64,000 bases of DNA from Caulobacter sp. BK020 (GTDB lineage Bacteria > Pseudomonadota > Alphaproteobacteria > Caulobacterales > Caulobacteraceae), in the NCBI RefSeq assembly GCF_004342605.1, contig NZ_SLZL01000001.1, positions 372,001 through 436,000 of the forward strand, written 5' to 3'. The position numbers were made by a program, and so were the translations under genes. This document shows positions 1-11,962 of this stretch, piece by piece (within the stretch, counting starts at the first letter, position 1; each line of letters starts with the position of its first letter). Under the pieces are notes generated by a model that was not told where the DNA came from, did no database searches, and saw only the letters and a program-made list of their open reading frames with translations.

Positions 1-438
1 ATCTTCACGGTCGCCGTGCTGCTGCTCAGCTTCAATCCCGAGCTGATCACCGCCAAACTGCATATCGGCAGCTCGATCGACGAGTTGATCAGCAAGGGAC
101 CGCTGTTCGCCGGGGCGCTGGGCGCCTGGGCTTTGCTGTCGGGCGGCTGGATGGTGATCGTCGAGCGCCTGCGCCGGGTGTTCTCCACCCTGACCGCCGG
201 CGACCCGTTCCATCCTGACAATGTCCGCCGCCTGCGGGTGGTGGGCCTGGTCCTGGCCGCCCTGGAGATCGGCCACTACATCTTCGCCGCCCTGGCCAAG
301 TGGCTGGCCCCGGACACCAAGATCGTCGACGGCTCGTTCAGCCTGAGCGCCTGGTTCCCGGTCCTGGTGGTGTTCGTTCTGGCCGAGGTCTTCCGCGAGG
401 GCGCCCGCCTTCGACGGGAGGCCGAACTGACAATCTGA
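1..438 (+). CDS. DUF2975 family membrane protein (5' end outside window)
   Basis: The reading frame is open from base 1, so the N-terminus lies outside the window; the GTG at 16 is probably internal. The visible 145 residues contain about three hydrophobic segments, the family-like stretch GDPFHPDNVRRL, and the conserved tail FVLAEVFREGARLR followed by a short acidic end. This is typical of DUF2975, small inner-membrane proteins of unknown biochemistry. They are commonly encoded immediately upstream of a Cro/C1-type regulator, as here with a 23-bp gap. The pair probably forms one transcription unit. Function is not known; the family call is confident. Confidence 0.8.
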   Translation: MFTVAVLLLSFNPELITAKLHIGSSIDELISKGPLFAGALGAWALLSGGWMVIVERLRRVFSTLTAGDPFHPDNVRRLRVVGLVLAALEIGHYIFAALAKWLAPDTKIVDGSFSLSAWFPVLVVFVLAEVFREGARLRREAELTI

Positions 439-461
439 CGACGCGGAGACTTTAGAACCCC

Positions 462-692
462 ATGGCCATCCGCGTGCAACTGGACCGCATCCTGCTGGAG
501 CGACGGATGTCGCTGACCGAACTGTCGGACCGGGTCGGCGTGACCATCGCCAACCTGTCGATCCTCAAGACCGGCAAGGCCCGCGCGGTGCGCTTCACCA
601 CGCTGGACGCCCTGTGCCGCGAGCTGGACTGCCAGCCGGGGGACCTGATGACCTATGAGCCGGGTCCGGGCGAGGCGCACGAGGAGGATTGA
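462..692 (+). CDS. Small XRE/Cro-type HTH transcriptional regulator (YozG-like)
   Basis: A 76-residue protein that is almost entirely one helix-turn-helix domain (about residues 6-65): LTELSDRVGVTIANLSILKTG is the HTH core, and the segment around LCRELDCQPGDLM is the usual end of this subfamily. It is predicted to be a cytoplasmic DNA-binding repressor. It sits 23 bp after the DUF2975 gene; this gene pair recurs in bacteria, so the regulator probably controls its own unit or responds to the membrane partner. No operator could be assigned. Confidence 0.85.
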   Translation: MAIRVQLDRILLERRMSLTELSDRVGVTIANLSILKTGKARAVRFTTLDALCRELDCQPGDLMTYEPGPGEAHEED

Positions 693-701
693 GGCTCACC
701 G

Positions 702-820
702 ACTTGCCCCCACCTGGCGGCTGCGCCGCCTGTCCGCCCCCATAGGGGGCGGAGCCTTGCGCCTCCGGCTCTTCCCCCTCTGGGGGAAGACGATCGCGAA
801 GCGATCCGTAGGGGGCAAGT
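702..820. repeat. Nested inverted-repeat intergenic element
   Basis: Bounded by a 10-bp inverted repeat, ACTTGCCCCC (702-711) and GGGGGCAAGT (811-820). Inside are five further hairpins: GGCGGC/GCCGCC (716-721/725-730), CCGCCCCC/GGGGGCGG (734-741/745-752), GAGCC/GGCTC (752-756/767-771), CTTCCCCC/GGGGGAAG (771-778/782-789) and GATCGC/GCGATC (792-797/801-806). This modular palindromic design is characteristic of dispersed non-coding repeats in Caulobacteraceae. It lies between the convergent HTH and rph genes and may also terminate transcription. Confidence 0.75.
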
Positions 821-828
821 GCGGCGCG

Positions 829-1548
<720 letters not shown>

Positions 1549-1671
1549 GGGCAACTCCGGGGCTTGGCGTGATAGGATGGGGCCGCTTATCCTAACTTCA
1601 GCGGGGTCGTCCAATCCCGTCGGAATCCGAGGAGCCCGCGATACACCGTGGCGGGCGCGTTCGAAGGCGAC

Positions 1672-2748
1672 ATGACACAGCTGTTTTCGGGGTTTTCCGC
1701 TCAGACTCCCAGTCTCACCGACCTGGACGCTCGGGCCCGTGACATCTTCCGGCGGGTGGTCGAATCCTATCTCGACACCGGCGAGCCGGTCGGCTCGCGG
1801 ACCCTGTCGCGGGGCGGGGTGGCCCTGTCGCCGGCCTCGATCCGCAACACCATGCAGGATCTGGCGCAGCTGGGTCTGCTGGACGCCCCCCACACCAGCG
1901 CCGGCCGGATCCCGACCCATGCGGGCCTGCGGATGTTCGTCGATGGCCTGCTGGAGGTGGGCGACATCGGCGAGGACGAGCGGCGAACCATCGAGGCGCG
2001 CCTGTTCGCCCACGGCCGCTCGTTCGAGGAGGCGATGGGCGAGGCCAGCGCCATCCTGTCGGGCCTGGCCGGCGGGGCCGGGGTGGTGGTCGCCCCCGTC
2101 CGCGAGGGCGGGGTCAAGCACGTGGAGTTCGTGGCCCTGGGCGCCGACCAGGCCCTGGCGATCATGGTGTTCGACGACGGCACGGTCGAGAATCGGCTGA
2201 TGAAGCGCGCGGCCGGGGTCACGCCGGCGGCCCTGCAGGAGGCCTCCAACTTCCTCAACGCCCGCCTGCGCGGTCGGACGCTGAACGAGACCAAGGCCGA
2301 GATGGCGGCCGAGCTGGACACCGCGCGGCGTGAACTGGACGCCGCGGCGGCGCGTTTGGTCGAGGACGGCCTGGCCGCCTGGAGCGGCGGCGAGGACGCC
2401 GACCGCGCCCTGATCGTCCGTGGCCGCGCCAACCTGCTGGCCGACGCCAGCGCCCGGGAAGACCTTGAGCGCGTGCGGCGGTTGTTCGACGACCTGGAGC
2501 AGAAGGGCCAGCTGATCGGCCTGCTGGACGACGTGCGGACCGCCGAGGGCGTGCGCATTTTCATCGGGGCCGAAACGCGACTCTTTTCGCTTTCGGGTTC
2601 CTCCCTGATCGCGGCGCCCTATATGACGGGCCGACAGAAGGTGCTGGGGGCGATCGGCGTGATCGGCCCCACCCGGTTAAACTATGCCCGGGTGATCCCG
2701 CTGGTGGACTATACCGCCCGCGTGCTTGGCCGGATGATGGACGGATAG
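1672..2748 (+). CDS. hrcA: Heat-inducible transcription repressor HrcA
   Basis: A repressor that binds CIRCE operators of class I heat-shock genes such as groESL and is kept active by GroEL. The 358 residues comprise an N-terminal winged HTH (about 15-90, with the signature [19 protein letters not shown] followed by [14 protein letters not shown]) and a GAF-like sensor domain ending in [16 protein letters not shown]. The ATG at 1672 follows GAAGG; an in-frame GTG at 1648 would add eight residues and is a real alternative because GGAG lies upstream of it. It is followed after 8 bp by grpE, so the two are co-transcribed. No CIRCE palindrome is visible upstream, so autoregulation through CIRCE is unlikely here. 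Confidence 0.93.
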   Translation: MTQLFSGFSAQTPSLTDLDARARDIFRRVVESYLDTGEPVGSRTLSRGGVALSPASIRNTMQDLAQLGLLDAPHTSAGRIPTHAGLRMFVDGLLEVGDIGEDERRTIEARLFAHGRSFEEAMGEASAILSGLAGGAGVVVAPVREGGVKHVEFVALGADQALAIMVFDDGTVENRLMKRAAGVTPAALQEASNFLNARLRGRTLNETKAEMAAELDTARRELDAAAARLVEDGLAAWSGGEDADRALIVRGRANLLADASAREDLERVRRLFDDLEQKGQLIGLLDDVRTAEGVRIFIGAETRLFSLSGSSLIAAPYMTGRQKVLGAIGVIGPTRLNYARVIPLVDYTARVLGRMMDG

Positions 2749-2756
2749 AGGACGAG

Positions 2757-3392
2757 ATGACCGACGAACAGACGCCGGCCGAAGACGTGGCCTTCGAGGC
2801 CGACCAGGCTTCGTGGGAAGACGCGTCGCAGGAGATTGAGGCGCTGAAGCTGGAAGTGGCGGCGCTGAAGGACCAGGCCCTGCGCTACGCGGCCGACGCC
2901 GAGAACACCAAGCGCCGGGCCGAGCGCGAGATGAACGACGCCCGCGCCTATGCGATCCAGAAGTTCGCCCGCGACCTGCTGGGCGTGGCCGACAACCTGT
3001 CGCGCGCCACCGCCCACAGCCCGCGCGACTCGCAGGACGCGGCGGTTACCAACTTCATCATCGGCGTCGAGATGACCGAGAAGGAGCTGCTGGCCGCCTT
3101 CGAGCGCAACGGCCTCAAGAAGATCGACCCGGGCAAGGGCGAGAAGTTCGACCCCCACCTGCACCAGGCGGTGATGGAGCAGCCCTCGGACGAGGTCGCG
3201 GCCGGCGGCGTCATCCAGGTGCTGCAGGCCGGCTACGAGCTGATGGGCCGCCTGGTCCGCCCGGCCATGGTCGCCGTGGCCGCCAAGGGCTCCAAGGGCC
3301 CGGACGCACCGGCCGAACCGACGGCGGGCGCCGCCAACCCTTATGCCAGCACCGACGCCGACACGGGCGGAGCCTTCGACACGAAGGCCTGA
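2757..3392 (+). CDS. grpE: Nucleotide exchange factor GrpE
   Basis: A cytoplasmic cochaperone that drives ADP release from DnaK. The 211 residues have an acidic N-terminus, a long coiled-coil helix (about 20-85; LKLEVAALKDQALRYAADAE then NTKRRAEREM) and the beta-domain signature around VLQAGYELMGRLVRPAMVAVA (about 158-180). The C-terminal 30 residues are an Ala/Pro-rich tail. The GAGGACGAG ribosome binding site immediately precedes the ATG. It lies 8 bp downstream of hrcA, placing the repressor and the chaperone cofactor in one operon. Confidence 0.96.
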   Translation: MTDEQTPAEDVAFEADQASWEDASQEIEALKLEVAALKDQALRYAADAENTKRRAEREMNDARAYAIQKFARDLLGVADNLSRATAHSPRDSQDAAVTNFIIGVEMTEKELLAAFERNGLKKIDPGKGEKFDPHLHQAVMEQPSDEVAAGGVIQVLQAGYELMGRLVRPAMVAVAAKGSKGPDAPAEPTAGAANPYASTDADTGGAFDTKA

Positions 3393-3407
3393 GGCCATCC
3401 TTTTGAT

Positions 3408-3439
3408 CCGCTCATCCCGGCGAACGCCCGGATGAGCGG
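3408..3439. terminator. Hairpin between grpE and the convergent phosphatase gene
   Basis: CCGCTCATCC (3408-3417) pairs perfectly with GGATGAGCGG (3430-3439). It lies just after the grpE stop and covers the last codons of the convergent phosphatase gene, so it could stop transcription from either side. No strong T run follows, so efficiency is uncertain. A near-copy of the same hairpin lies after gyrB at 11906-11936. Confidence 0.55.
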
Positions 3440-3912
3440 CTTTGGAATTGGCCCTCGATCAAATCCGCCAACCCCTTCGCCCCCGCCACGGCGTCGGCCC
3501 AGGTCAGGTCGAAATCCGCGTCGTCGCCGTAGTACGGGTCGGCTACCGACTTGCCCTGGCGGCCTTCGACCGCGTCCAGCAACAGCAGCAATTCGGCGGT
3601 CGCGTCCGCCGGCCGCAACCCCTGCAGGTCGGCCAGGTTGGCGCGGTCCAGCGCGACGATGTGGGTGAAACGGCGGAAGTCGTCGGGCGTCGCCTGCCGG
3701 CCGCGATAGCCGGAAATGTCGATCCCATGCCGCAGCGCCACGGCCTGGGCGCGGCGGTCGGGCGGATGGCCCACGTGCCAGGACCCGGTGCCGGCCGAAT
3801 CGATCTCGACCTCCAGCCCGCGCCGCTGCGCCTCCCGGCGGAAGGCGGCCTCGGCCAGCGGCGAGCGGCAGATGTTTCCCAGGCAGACGAACAGGACGGC
3901 GGCGCGCTTCAC
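3412..3912 (-). CDS. Low molecular weight protein-tyrosine phosphatase
   Basis: A cytoplasmic phosphatase of the LMW-PTP family acting on phosphotyrosine proteins or other small phosphorylated substrates. The 166 residues begin with the P-loop [13 protein letters not shown], a perfect C-x5-R-S/T motif with nucleophile Cys at about residue 9, and contain the late Asp motif VADPYYGDD, the general acid. The start is the GTG at 3912, preceded by GAGG at 6 bp spacing; extension further upstream would lack family similarity and run into msrA. It is divergent from msrA with 94 bp between them. Confidence 0.9.
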   Translation of the reverse strand: MKRAAVLFVCLGNICRSPLAEAAFRREAQRRGLEVEIDSAGTGSWHVGHPPDRRAQAVALRHGIDISGYRGRQATPDDFRRFTHIVALDRANLADLQGLRPADATAELLLLLDAVEGRQGKSVADPYYGDDADFDLTWADAVAGAKGLADLIEGQFQSRSSGRSPG

Positions 3913-4006
3913 GGAGGACCTCGGCGACAGGACGCGCCGCTTGCGCGCGCGCCGGACAGGTCCAACATGTAGCCTCGCCCATTGCCCTGACGAAAGGCCG
4001 ACTGCC

Positions 4007-4525
4007 ATGACCACCGAGACCGCGATCCTCGCCGGCGGCTGCTTCTGGGGCGTCCAGGATCTGCTGCGCCGCTATCCCGGCGTGCTGAAGACCCGCGTCG
4101 GCTATTCCGGCGGCGACGTGCCCAACGCCACCTATCGCAATCACGGGACCCACGCCGAGGCGATCGAGATCGTCTTCGATCCCGCGGTGATCAGCTATCG
4201 CCGGATCCTGGAGTTCTTCTTCCAGATCCACGACCCCACCACCCTGAACCGCCAGGGCAACGACATCGGGACCAGCTACCGCTCGGCGATCTTCTATCTG
4301 AGCGACGCGCAGAAGCGGGTGGCCGAGGACACCATCGCCGATGTCGACGCCTCGGGCCTGTGGCCGGGCAAGGTGGTGACCGAGGTCGCCCCGGCCGGTC
4401 CGTTCTGGGAGGCCGAGCCCGAGCACCAGGACTATCTGGAGCGGATCCCCAACGGCTACACCTGCCACTTCATCCGTCCGGGCTGGACCCTGCCCGTCCG
4501 GGCCGAGCGCGCGGCGACCGTCTAG
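4007..4525 (+). CDS. msrA: Peptide-methionine (S)-S-oxide reductase MsrA
   Basis: Reduces the S-diastereomer of methionine sulfoxide in proteins and free methionine, repairing oxidative damage in the cytoplasm. The 172 residues open with the catalytic motif GGCFWG (nucleophilic Cys near residue 12), followed by GYSGG and the [12 protein letters not shown] segment that carries the conserved Glu and substrate-binding residues. A Cys in the C-terminal NGYTCHF stretch could act in resolving the disulfide. Length and motifs fit the family throughout. It is divergent from the phosphatase gene. Confidence 0.95.
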   Translation: MTTETAILAGGCFWGVQDLLRRYPGVLKTRVGYSGGDVPNATYRNHGTHAEAIEIVFDPAVISYRRILEFFFQIHDPTTLNRQGNDIGTSYRSAIFYLSDAQKRVAEDTIADVDASGLWPGKVVTEVAPAGPFWEAEPEHQDYLERIPNGYTCHFIRPGWTLPVRAERAATV

Positions 4526-4545
4526 CTCGGATCGATCCCAGATCG

Positions 4546-4571
4546 CGGGGTGCGCATTTCGCCGCACCCCG
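4546..4571 (+). terminator. Hairpin downstream of msrA
   Basis: CGGGGTGCG (4546-4554) pairs with CGCACCCCG (4563-4571) around an 8-base loop, 20 bases after the msrA stop. No T tract follows, so it is either a weak terminator or an mRNA 3' stabiliser separating msrA from dnaN. Confidence 0.5.
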
Positions 4572-4685
4572 TCGCGCGCCCCCTCTTCCCCAGCGGCGCG
4601 ATTACGCTAATGTCGCAAGTCCATTCATTGCGGGGCCGCGGGGGATTCTCTCTGTCGGCGGCGGCCCTGGGACCTGGACCGAGAT

Positions 4686-5804
4686 ATGAAGCTTACCATC
4701 GAGCGGGCGGCGCTGCTGAAGGCGCTGGGTCACGTGCAGAGCGTCGTGGAACGCCGCAACACCATCCCGATTCTGTCGAACATCCTGTTGTCCGCCGACC
4801 GCGACACCCTGTCGTTCTCGGCCACCGACCTGGACATGGAGATCATCGACGAGGGCCTGGCCCAGATCGACCAGCCGGGCCAGATCACCGCCCCGGCCCA
4901 CACCCTGTATGAAATCGTCCGCAAGCTGCCCGACGGCTCGGACGTCTCGCTCAGTTTCAGCGGCGACGACCCGCGCCTGGTGATCCAGGCCGGCCGCTCG
5001 CGCTTCAACCTGCCGGTATTGCCGGCCGGCGACTTCCCGGTGATGAGCAGCGACGGCCTGTCGGGCCGCATCTCGGTCGACACCAATGAGTTGATCCGGC
5101 TGATCGACAAGACCCGCTTCGCGATCTCGACCGAAGAGACCCGCTACTATCTGAACGGCCTGTATCTCCACACCGTCAACGACGGCGGGACGACCAAGCT
5201 GCGCGCCGTGGCCACCGACGGCCACCGCCTGGCCCTGGCCGAGATGGACGCTCCCGAGGGCGCGGCCGGCCTGCCGGGCATCATCGTGCCGCGCAAGACC
5301 ATCCAGGAGGCCCGCCGCCTGATGGAATCGGCCGGCGAGCAGGTCGACCTGCAGGTCTCGGCCCAGAAGGTCCGCTTCGAGTTCGGCCGCGCGGCCCTGA
5401 CCTCCAAGGTCATCGACGGCGCCTTCCCCGACTATCTGCGCGTCATCCCGCGCGACAACGCCAAGATCCTGACCCTGGACAACGACCTGTTCGCCAAGGC
5501 CGTCGACCGGGTGGCCACCATCTCGGCCGAGAAGAGCCGCTCGGTGAAGCTGGCCGTCGAGCCGGGCCGGATCACCCTGACGGTGCGCAACATGGAAGCC
5601 GGCCAGGCCGTCGAGGAGGTCGAGGTCGACTACGACGGCGAGGCCTTCGAGATCGGCTTCAACGCCCGCTACCTGCTGGACGTCTGCGGCCAGATCGGCG
5701 GCCCGATCGCCGAGTTCCGCTTCGCCGACCCGGCCTCGCCCACCCTGGTGGTCGACCCCACCGACCCGGGCGTGAAATACGTGCTGATGCCGCTGCGGGT
5801 GTAG
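4686..5804 (+). CDS. dnaN: DNA polymerase III subunit beta (sliding clamp)
   Basis: The ring-shaped processivity clamp of the replicative polymerase; also the platform for repair polymerases and for regulatory inactivation of DnaA. The 372 residues match the family, starting MKLTIERAALLKALGHVQ and ending in the conserved YVLMPLRV. Three clamp domains can be followed (about 1-120, 128-250, 251-372), including the NTIPILSNILL and ATDGHRLA motifs. It stands apart from dnaA, as expected for Caulobacter-type chromosomes. A GANTC site (GATTC, 4644-4648), the CcrM methylation sequence, lies about 38 bp upstream of the start; whether it matters for expression is only a possibility. Confidence 0.97.
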   Translation: MKLTIERAALLKALGHVQSVVERRNTIPILSNILLSADRDTLSFSATDLDMEIIDEGLAQIDQPGQITAPAHTLYEIVRKLPDGSDVSLSFSGDDPRLVIQAGRSRFNLPVLPAGDFPVMSSDGLSGRISVDTNELIRLIDKTRFAISTEETRYYLNGLYLHTVNDGGTTKLRAVATDGHRLALAEMDAPEGAAGLPGIIVPRKTIQEARRLMESAGEQVDLQVSAQKVRFEFGRAALTSKVIDGAFPDYLRVIPRDNAKILTLDNDLFAKAVDRVATISAEKSRSVKLAVEPGRITLTVRNMEAGQAVEEVEVDYDGEAFEIGFNARYLLDVCGQIGGPIAEFRFADPASPTLVVDPTDPGVKYVLMPLRV

Positions 5805-5835
5805 GGACTTCGAGAGTTCGCGGAGTTTTCAGGAG

Positions 5836-5856
5836 ACGGGCGCCGCGGGCGCCCGT
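5836..5856 (+). terminator. Rho-independent terminator of dnaN
   Basis: ACGGGCGC (5836-5843) and GCGCCCGT (5849-5856) form a GC-rich stem with a 5-base loop, followed by TTTT. It lies 31 bases after the dnaN stop. Confidence 0.75.
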
Positions 5857-5862
5857 TTTGCT

Positions 5863-6291
5863 GTGCGGCTCTGGTCGGCTCGCAATCCAGGATTGACGGC
5901 CTTCCACATCTGCGCCGCGATCTATCTCGCCCAGAAAAACACGTCGGCCGACGAGGCCGCGTTCTGGAGTCTCCGCGGTCCCCCTTGCCCGACCCTGGAC
6001 CCGGCGAGCTACCAGCGGGCCTGGGGAACGGCCCAGGTCACACGGTATGACGGGGCGAGTTTCGAATATCGGGTCGGCCACATGATGTGCACCCGGCGGC
6101 CTGCCGAACAGGGGACCGGCGGCCCCTATCCCGTCTGTCAATTTACCGGGCCCGTCTTTTTGGGCGTCGAAGCGGGCGGCCGCCGGTCCTATTTCGCGCC
6201 GCCCGCGCGGTCTGCGGCCCGGGTGGCGATCCTGAACGGCCAAGCCCGTTGCGTGCTGATCCCACCGTTCAGGATGAACGCGCATCGCTAG
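5863..6291 (+). CDS. Hypothetical small exported protein
   Basis: A 142-residue unknown. A short hydrophobic N-terminal stretch (about 11-24) could be a signal or anchor. Four cysteines (PPCP, MMCT, PVCQ, ARCV) are spaced as if for two disulfides, and the aromatic/hydrophobic pattern in FEYRVGHMMC, YPVCQFTGPVFLG and RCVLIPPF looks like a small beta-rich periplasmic domain. The GTG at 5863 lies seven bases after the dnaN terminator and has no good ribosome site; a TTG near 5894 is an alternative start. Codon use fits a real gene. No function assigned. Confidence 0.5.
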   Translation: MRLWSARNPGLTAFHICAAIYLAQKNTSADEAAFWSLRGPPCPTLDPASYQRAWGTAQVTRYDGASFEYRVGHMMCTRRPAEQGTGGPYPVCQFTGPVFLGVEAGGRRSYFAPPARSAARVAILNGQARCVLIPPFRMNAHR

Positions 6292-6359
6292 GGCGGCCGC
6301 GCGATATAGAAATCACGCGGCTACATGACGTTTGCGGAAAACCGACCGCCGCGACAGCC

Positions 6360-6488
6360 TCACGCCACCCCGAGAATCCGCACCACAAGCCAAAGTCCCC
6401 CGCAGATCACCGCCCACCCGGTCGCGATGCCGAGTTCCGGATGGGTCTGCCACCACTGGCGCGACGCGCCCAAAGCCTTGAGTTTCAT
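6360..6488 (-). CDS. Small single-pass membrane protein (42 aa)
   Basis: A 42-codon frame with ATG at 6488 and TGA at 6360-6362. A strong ribosome site, GGGGAGGGGG, lies just before the ATG. The product has a short basic, amphipathic N-terminus (MKLKALGASRQWWQ) and one transmembrane helix (about residues 21-41, GWAVICGGLWLVVRILGVA). No family is recognised. It is isolated between the 5863 gene and the VOC gene. The ribosome site plus a clean membrane segment support a real gene; expression is not shown. Confidence 0.6.
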   Translation of the reverse strand: MKLKALGASRQWWQTHPELGIATGWAVICGGLWLVVRILGVA

Positions 6489-6659
6489 GTCCCCCTCCCC
6501 AGGGTCTGTTACCGCTATTCAGACCATAGAAACCTTGTCATGCAAGCAACTTCCGGTTCCTGCGACGACTTGCGCGCGAACCGGGGCGAAATAGGAGGTC
6601 CTTGCCCGTATCGCCTCCCGTGCTAGCCTCCGTTTCATAAGAAGACGGGAGGGGCGGGC

Positions 6660-7034
6660 ATGGCCAGGGTCAGCTACATGACGGTGGGGTCCAACAGGCT
6701 GGAGGCGGCCAAGGCGTTCTACGACGCCCTGCTCGGCTCGATCGGCATGACCGGCGTCTACGAGCATCCCTCGGGCGGGCGGCTCTATCGCGGCAAGGGC
6801 ACGGGCCTGTTCGGGGTGCTGGGCCCCTATGACGGCCAGCCGGCCTGCGTCGGCAACGGCACGATGGGCGGCTTCGACTTCGAGAGCCGCGAGGCGGTCG
6901 ACGCCTTCCACGCCAAGGCCATCGAACTGGGCGGGACCTGCGAGGGCGGGCCCGGCGAGCGGATGCCCGGGGCCTATTTCGCCTATTTCCGCGATCTGGA
7001 TGGCAATAAGCTGTGCGGCTACAAGTTCGGCTGA
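6660..7034 (+). CDS. VOC (glyoxalase/bleomycin-resistance) family protein
   Basis: A 124-residue cytoplasmic protein of the vicinal oxygen chelate fold with two beta-alpha-beta-beta-beta modules: N-terminal VSYMTVGSNRLEAAKAFYDALLG and C-terminal YFAYFRDLDGNKLCGYKF. The RDLDGNKL segment is the usual family ending and carries part of the metal site in active members. Substrate cannot be told; many small members act as lyases, dioxygenases or binding proteins. It is followed after 76 bp by a short-chain dehydrogenase on the same strand. Confidence 0.85.
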   Translation: MARVSYMTVGSNRLEAAKAFYDALLGSIGMTGVYEHPSGGRLYRGKGTGLFGVLGPYDGQPACVGNGTMGGFDFESREAVDAFHAKAIELGGTCEGGPGERMPGAYFAYFRDLDGNKLCGYKFG

Positions 7035-7110
7035 CCCCGACCTGATGCCGACCGGGGTCCAAGACCCTATATCCTCGGCCGGCGCTTCCGGCGCCGACGA
7101 GGAGCATCCC

Positions 7111-7860
7111 ATGAGCAAGGATTTGAGCGGCCGCGTGGCCCTGGTCACCGGCGCGTCGTCGGGCTTTGGCGAGGCCGTGGCCCTGGGCCTGGCCAGGGTC
7201 GGCGCCAAGGTGGCCCTGGCCGCCCGCCGCGAGGACCGCTTGCGCGACCTGGCCGGCCGTATCGAGGCCCTGGGCGGCGAGGCCCTGGTGATCGTCGCGG
7301 ACTTCACCGACGAGAACGAGGCCCAACGCGCGGTCCGTGAGACCGAGGCCGCCTTCGGCCGGCTCGACATCCTGATCAACAACGCCGGCGTCATGTACCT
7401 GGAGCCGGTGGCCACCGCCGACCTCGCCCGCTGGCGGTCGATGCTGGAGCTCAACCTGCTGGGCCTGATCGCCGCCACCCAGGCCGCCCTCCCCGGCATG
7501 ACCGCCCGCAAGGACGGCCACATCGTCAACATCGCCTCGACCGCCGCCCATATCGCCAATCCGATGGCCGCGGCCTATTCCGCCACCAAGTTCGGCGTGG
7601 CCGGCTTCTCCGAGGCGCTGCGCAAGGAGGTCCACAAGGACAACATCCGGGTGACCGTGATCTCCCCCGGCATGGCCGCCACCGAGCTGCGCGACCACAT
7701 CGCCGTCGCGGCCGTGCAGTCCGCGGTGAACAAGTCGGCCGAGGCCATGCGCCAGCTGACCGCCGAGGACGTCGCCGACGCGATCCTCTACGCCGTCTCC
7801 AGGCCCCCGCATGTGATGATCAACGAGATCCTGATGCGCTCGACCGACCAGGAGCGGTAG
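7111..7860 (+). CDS. Short-chain dehydrogenase/reductase (SDR)
   Basis: A 249-residue NAD(P)-dependent classical SDR. Visible are the Rossmann cofactor motif TGASSGFG (about 14-21), the structural NNAG (about 90-93), the catalytic Ser in NIASTAAH and the YxxxK pair in YSATK (about 153-157). The Arg pair in AARRED suggests NADPH preference. The ATG at 7111 has a GAGGAG ribosome site. Substrate unknown; the serine-rich active site and length fit the YdfG-like branch acting on small alcohols or hydroxy acids. It may be co-transcribed with the VOC gene. Confidence 0.9.
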   Translation: MSKDLSGRVALVTGASSGFGEAVALGLARVGAKVALAARREDRLRDLAGRIEALGGEALVIVADFTDENEAQRAVRETEAAFGRLDILINNAGVMYLEPVATADLARWRSMLELNLLGLIAATQAALPGMTARKDGHIVNIASTAAHIANPMAAAYSATKFGVAGFSEALRKEVHKDNIRVTVISPGMAATELRDHIAVAAVQSAVNKSAEAMRQLTAEDVADAILYAVSRPPHVMINEILMRSTDQER

Positions 7861-7861
7861 A

Positions 7862-7957
7862 GCATTTTACGACGAAGTGGAGACCGGTTCGTCGTCAGAA
7901 AATGCGTTAAAACAAATATCTAGAGCCTCGGCCTGACACAGTCAGGTCGGGGCTCTA
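7862..7957. repeat. Tandem palindromic intergenic element after the SDR gene
   Basis: Two imperfect palindromes in tandem. The first runs from GCATTTT (7862-7868) to AAAATGC (7899-7905) with an inner GACGAA/TTCGTC pair. The second runs from TAGAGCC (7921-7927) to GGCTCTA (7951-7957) with an inner CTGAC/GTCAG pair. The first resembles a dispersed repeat common in alphaproteobacterial intergenic regions. The pair probably ends the SDR transcript. Confidence 0.65.
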
Positions 7958-8043
7958 GGCCGAGGCCCAGATTCCGCCGCCGTCCCAACCCGCCTCCGCC
8001 ACGATCGAGGCGCACAGCAGATGCGCATCGCAAGGAGCCCGCC

Positions 8044-8199
8044 ATGCGCACCAGCTGGGACCGCATCGCCGCCATCGTCTTCAGCGGAACCGCCTGGGCG
8101 CTGGCCCTGGTGGCCGGGCCGCACATGGCCCACGCCCTGCGCCACCCCGCCCGCCTGATGGCTCACGCCGCGATCGGCCGCCGACGCGACCTGGGCTGA
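8044..8199 (+). CDS. Small membrane protein (51 aa)
   Basis: A 51-codon frame with ATG at 8044 and TGA at 8197-8199, preceded by AAGGAG at a 6-base spacing. The product has a basic N-terminus (MRTSWDR), one hydrophobic helix (about residues 8-27, IAAIVFSGTAWALALVAG) and a basic, His/Arg-rich cytoplasmic tail. No family recognised. It ends 43 bases before recF and could be on the same message. The ribosome site and codon use make it credible. Confidence 0.6.
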   Translation: MRTSWDRIAAIVFSGTAWALALVAGPHMAHALRHPARLMAHAAIGRRRDLG

Positions 8200-8242
8200 T
8201 CGCCGATTTAGACCTGCGGCCCGAATAGGCTAGAAGGCGCGG

Positions 8243-11883
<3,641 letters not shown>

Positions 11884-11905
11884 AACCTTCCCGCTCTTCT
11901 TCTCT

Positions 11906-11936
11906 CCGCTCATCCCGGCGTCGCCAGGGTGGGCGG
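11906..11936. terminator. Hairpin between gyrB and the convergent lectin gene
   Basis: CCGCTCATCC pairs with GGGTGGGCGG, allowing two G-T pairs, 22 bases after the gyrB stop. It shares the 15-base left arm CCGCTCATCCCGGCG with the hairpin after grpE (3408-3439). Probably a bidirectional terminator or a small dispersed repeat. Confidence 0.5.
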
Positions 11937-11962
11937 TGGAATGGGCCGGATCTCGGCCTTGT

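Noticed and set aside
1549..1671. CIRCE operator (TTAGCACTC-N9-GAGTGCTAA) before hrcA-grpE
   Set aside because: Looked for because HrcA often regulates itself; no such inverted repeat is present.
4572..4685. Replication origin or DnaA boxes near dnaN
   Set aside because: No clustered TTATCCACA-like boxes or AT-rich unwinding region; dnaN here is separate from dnaA.
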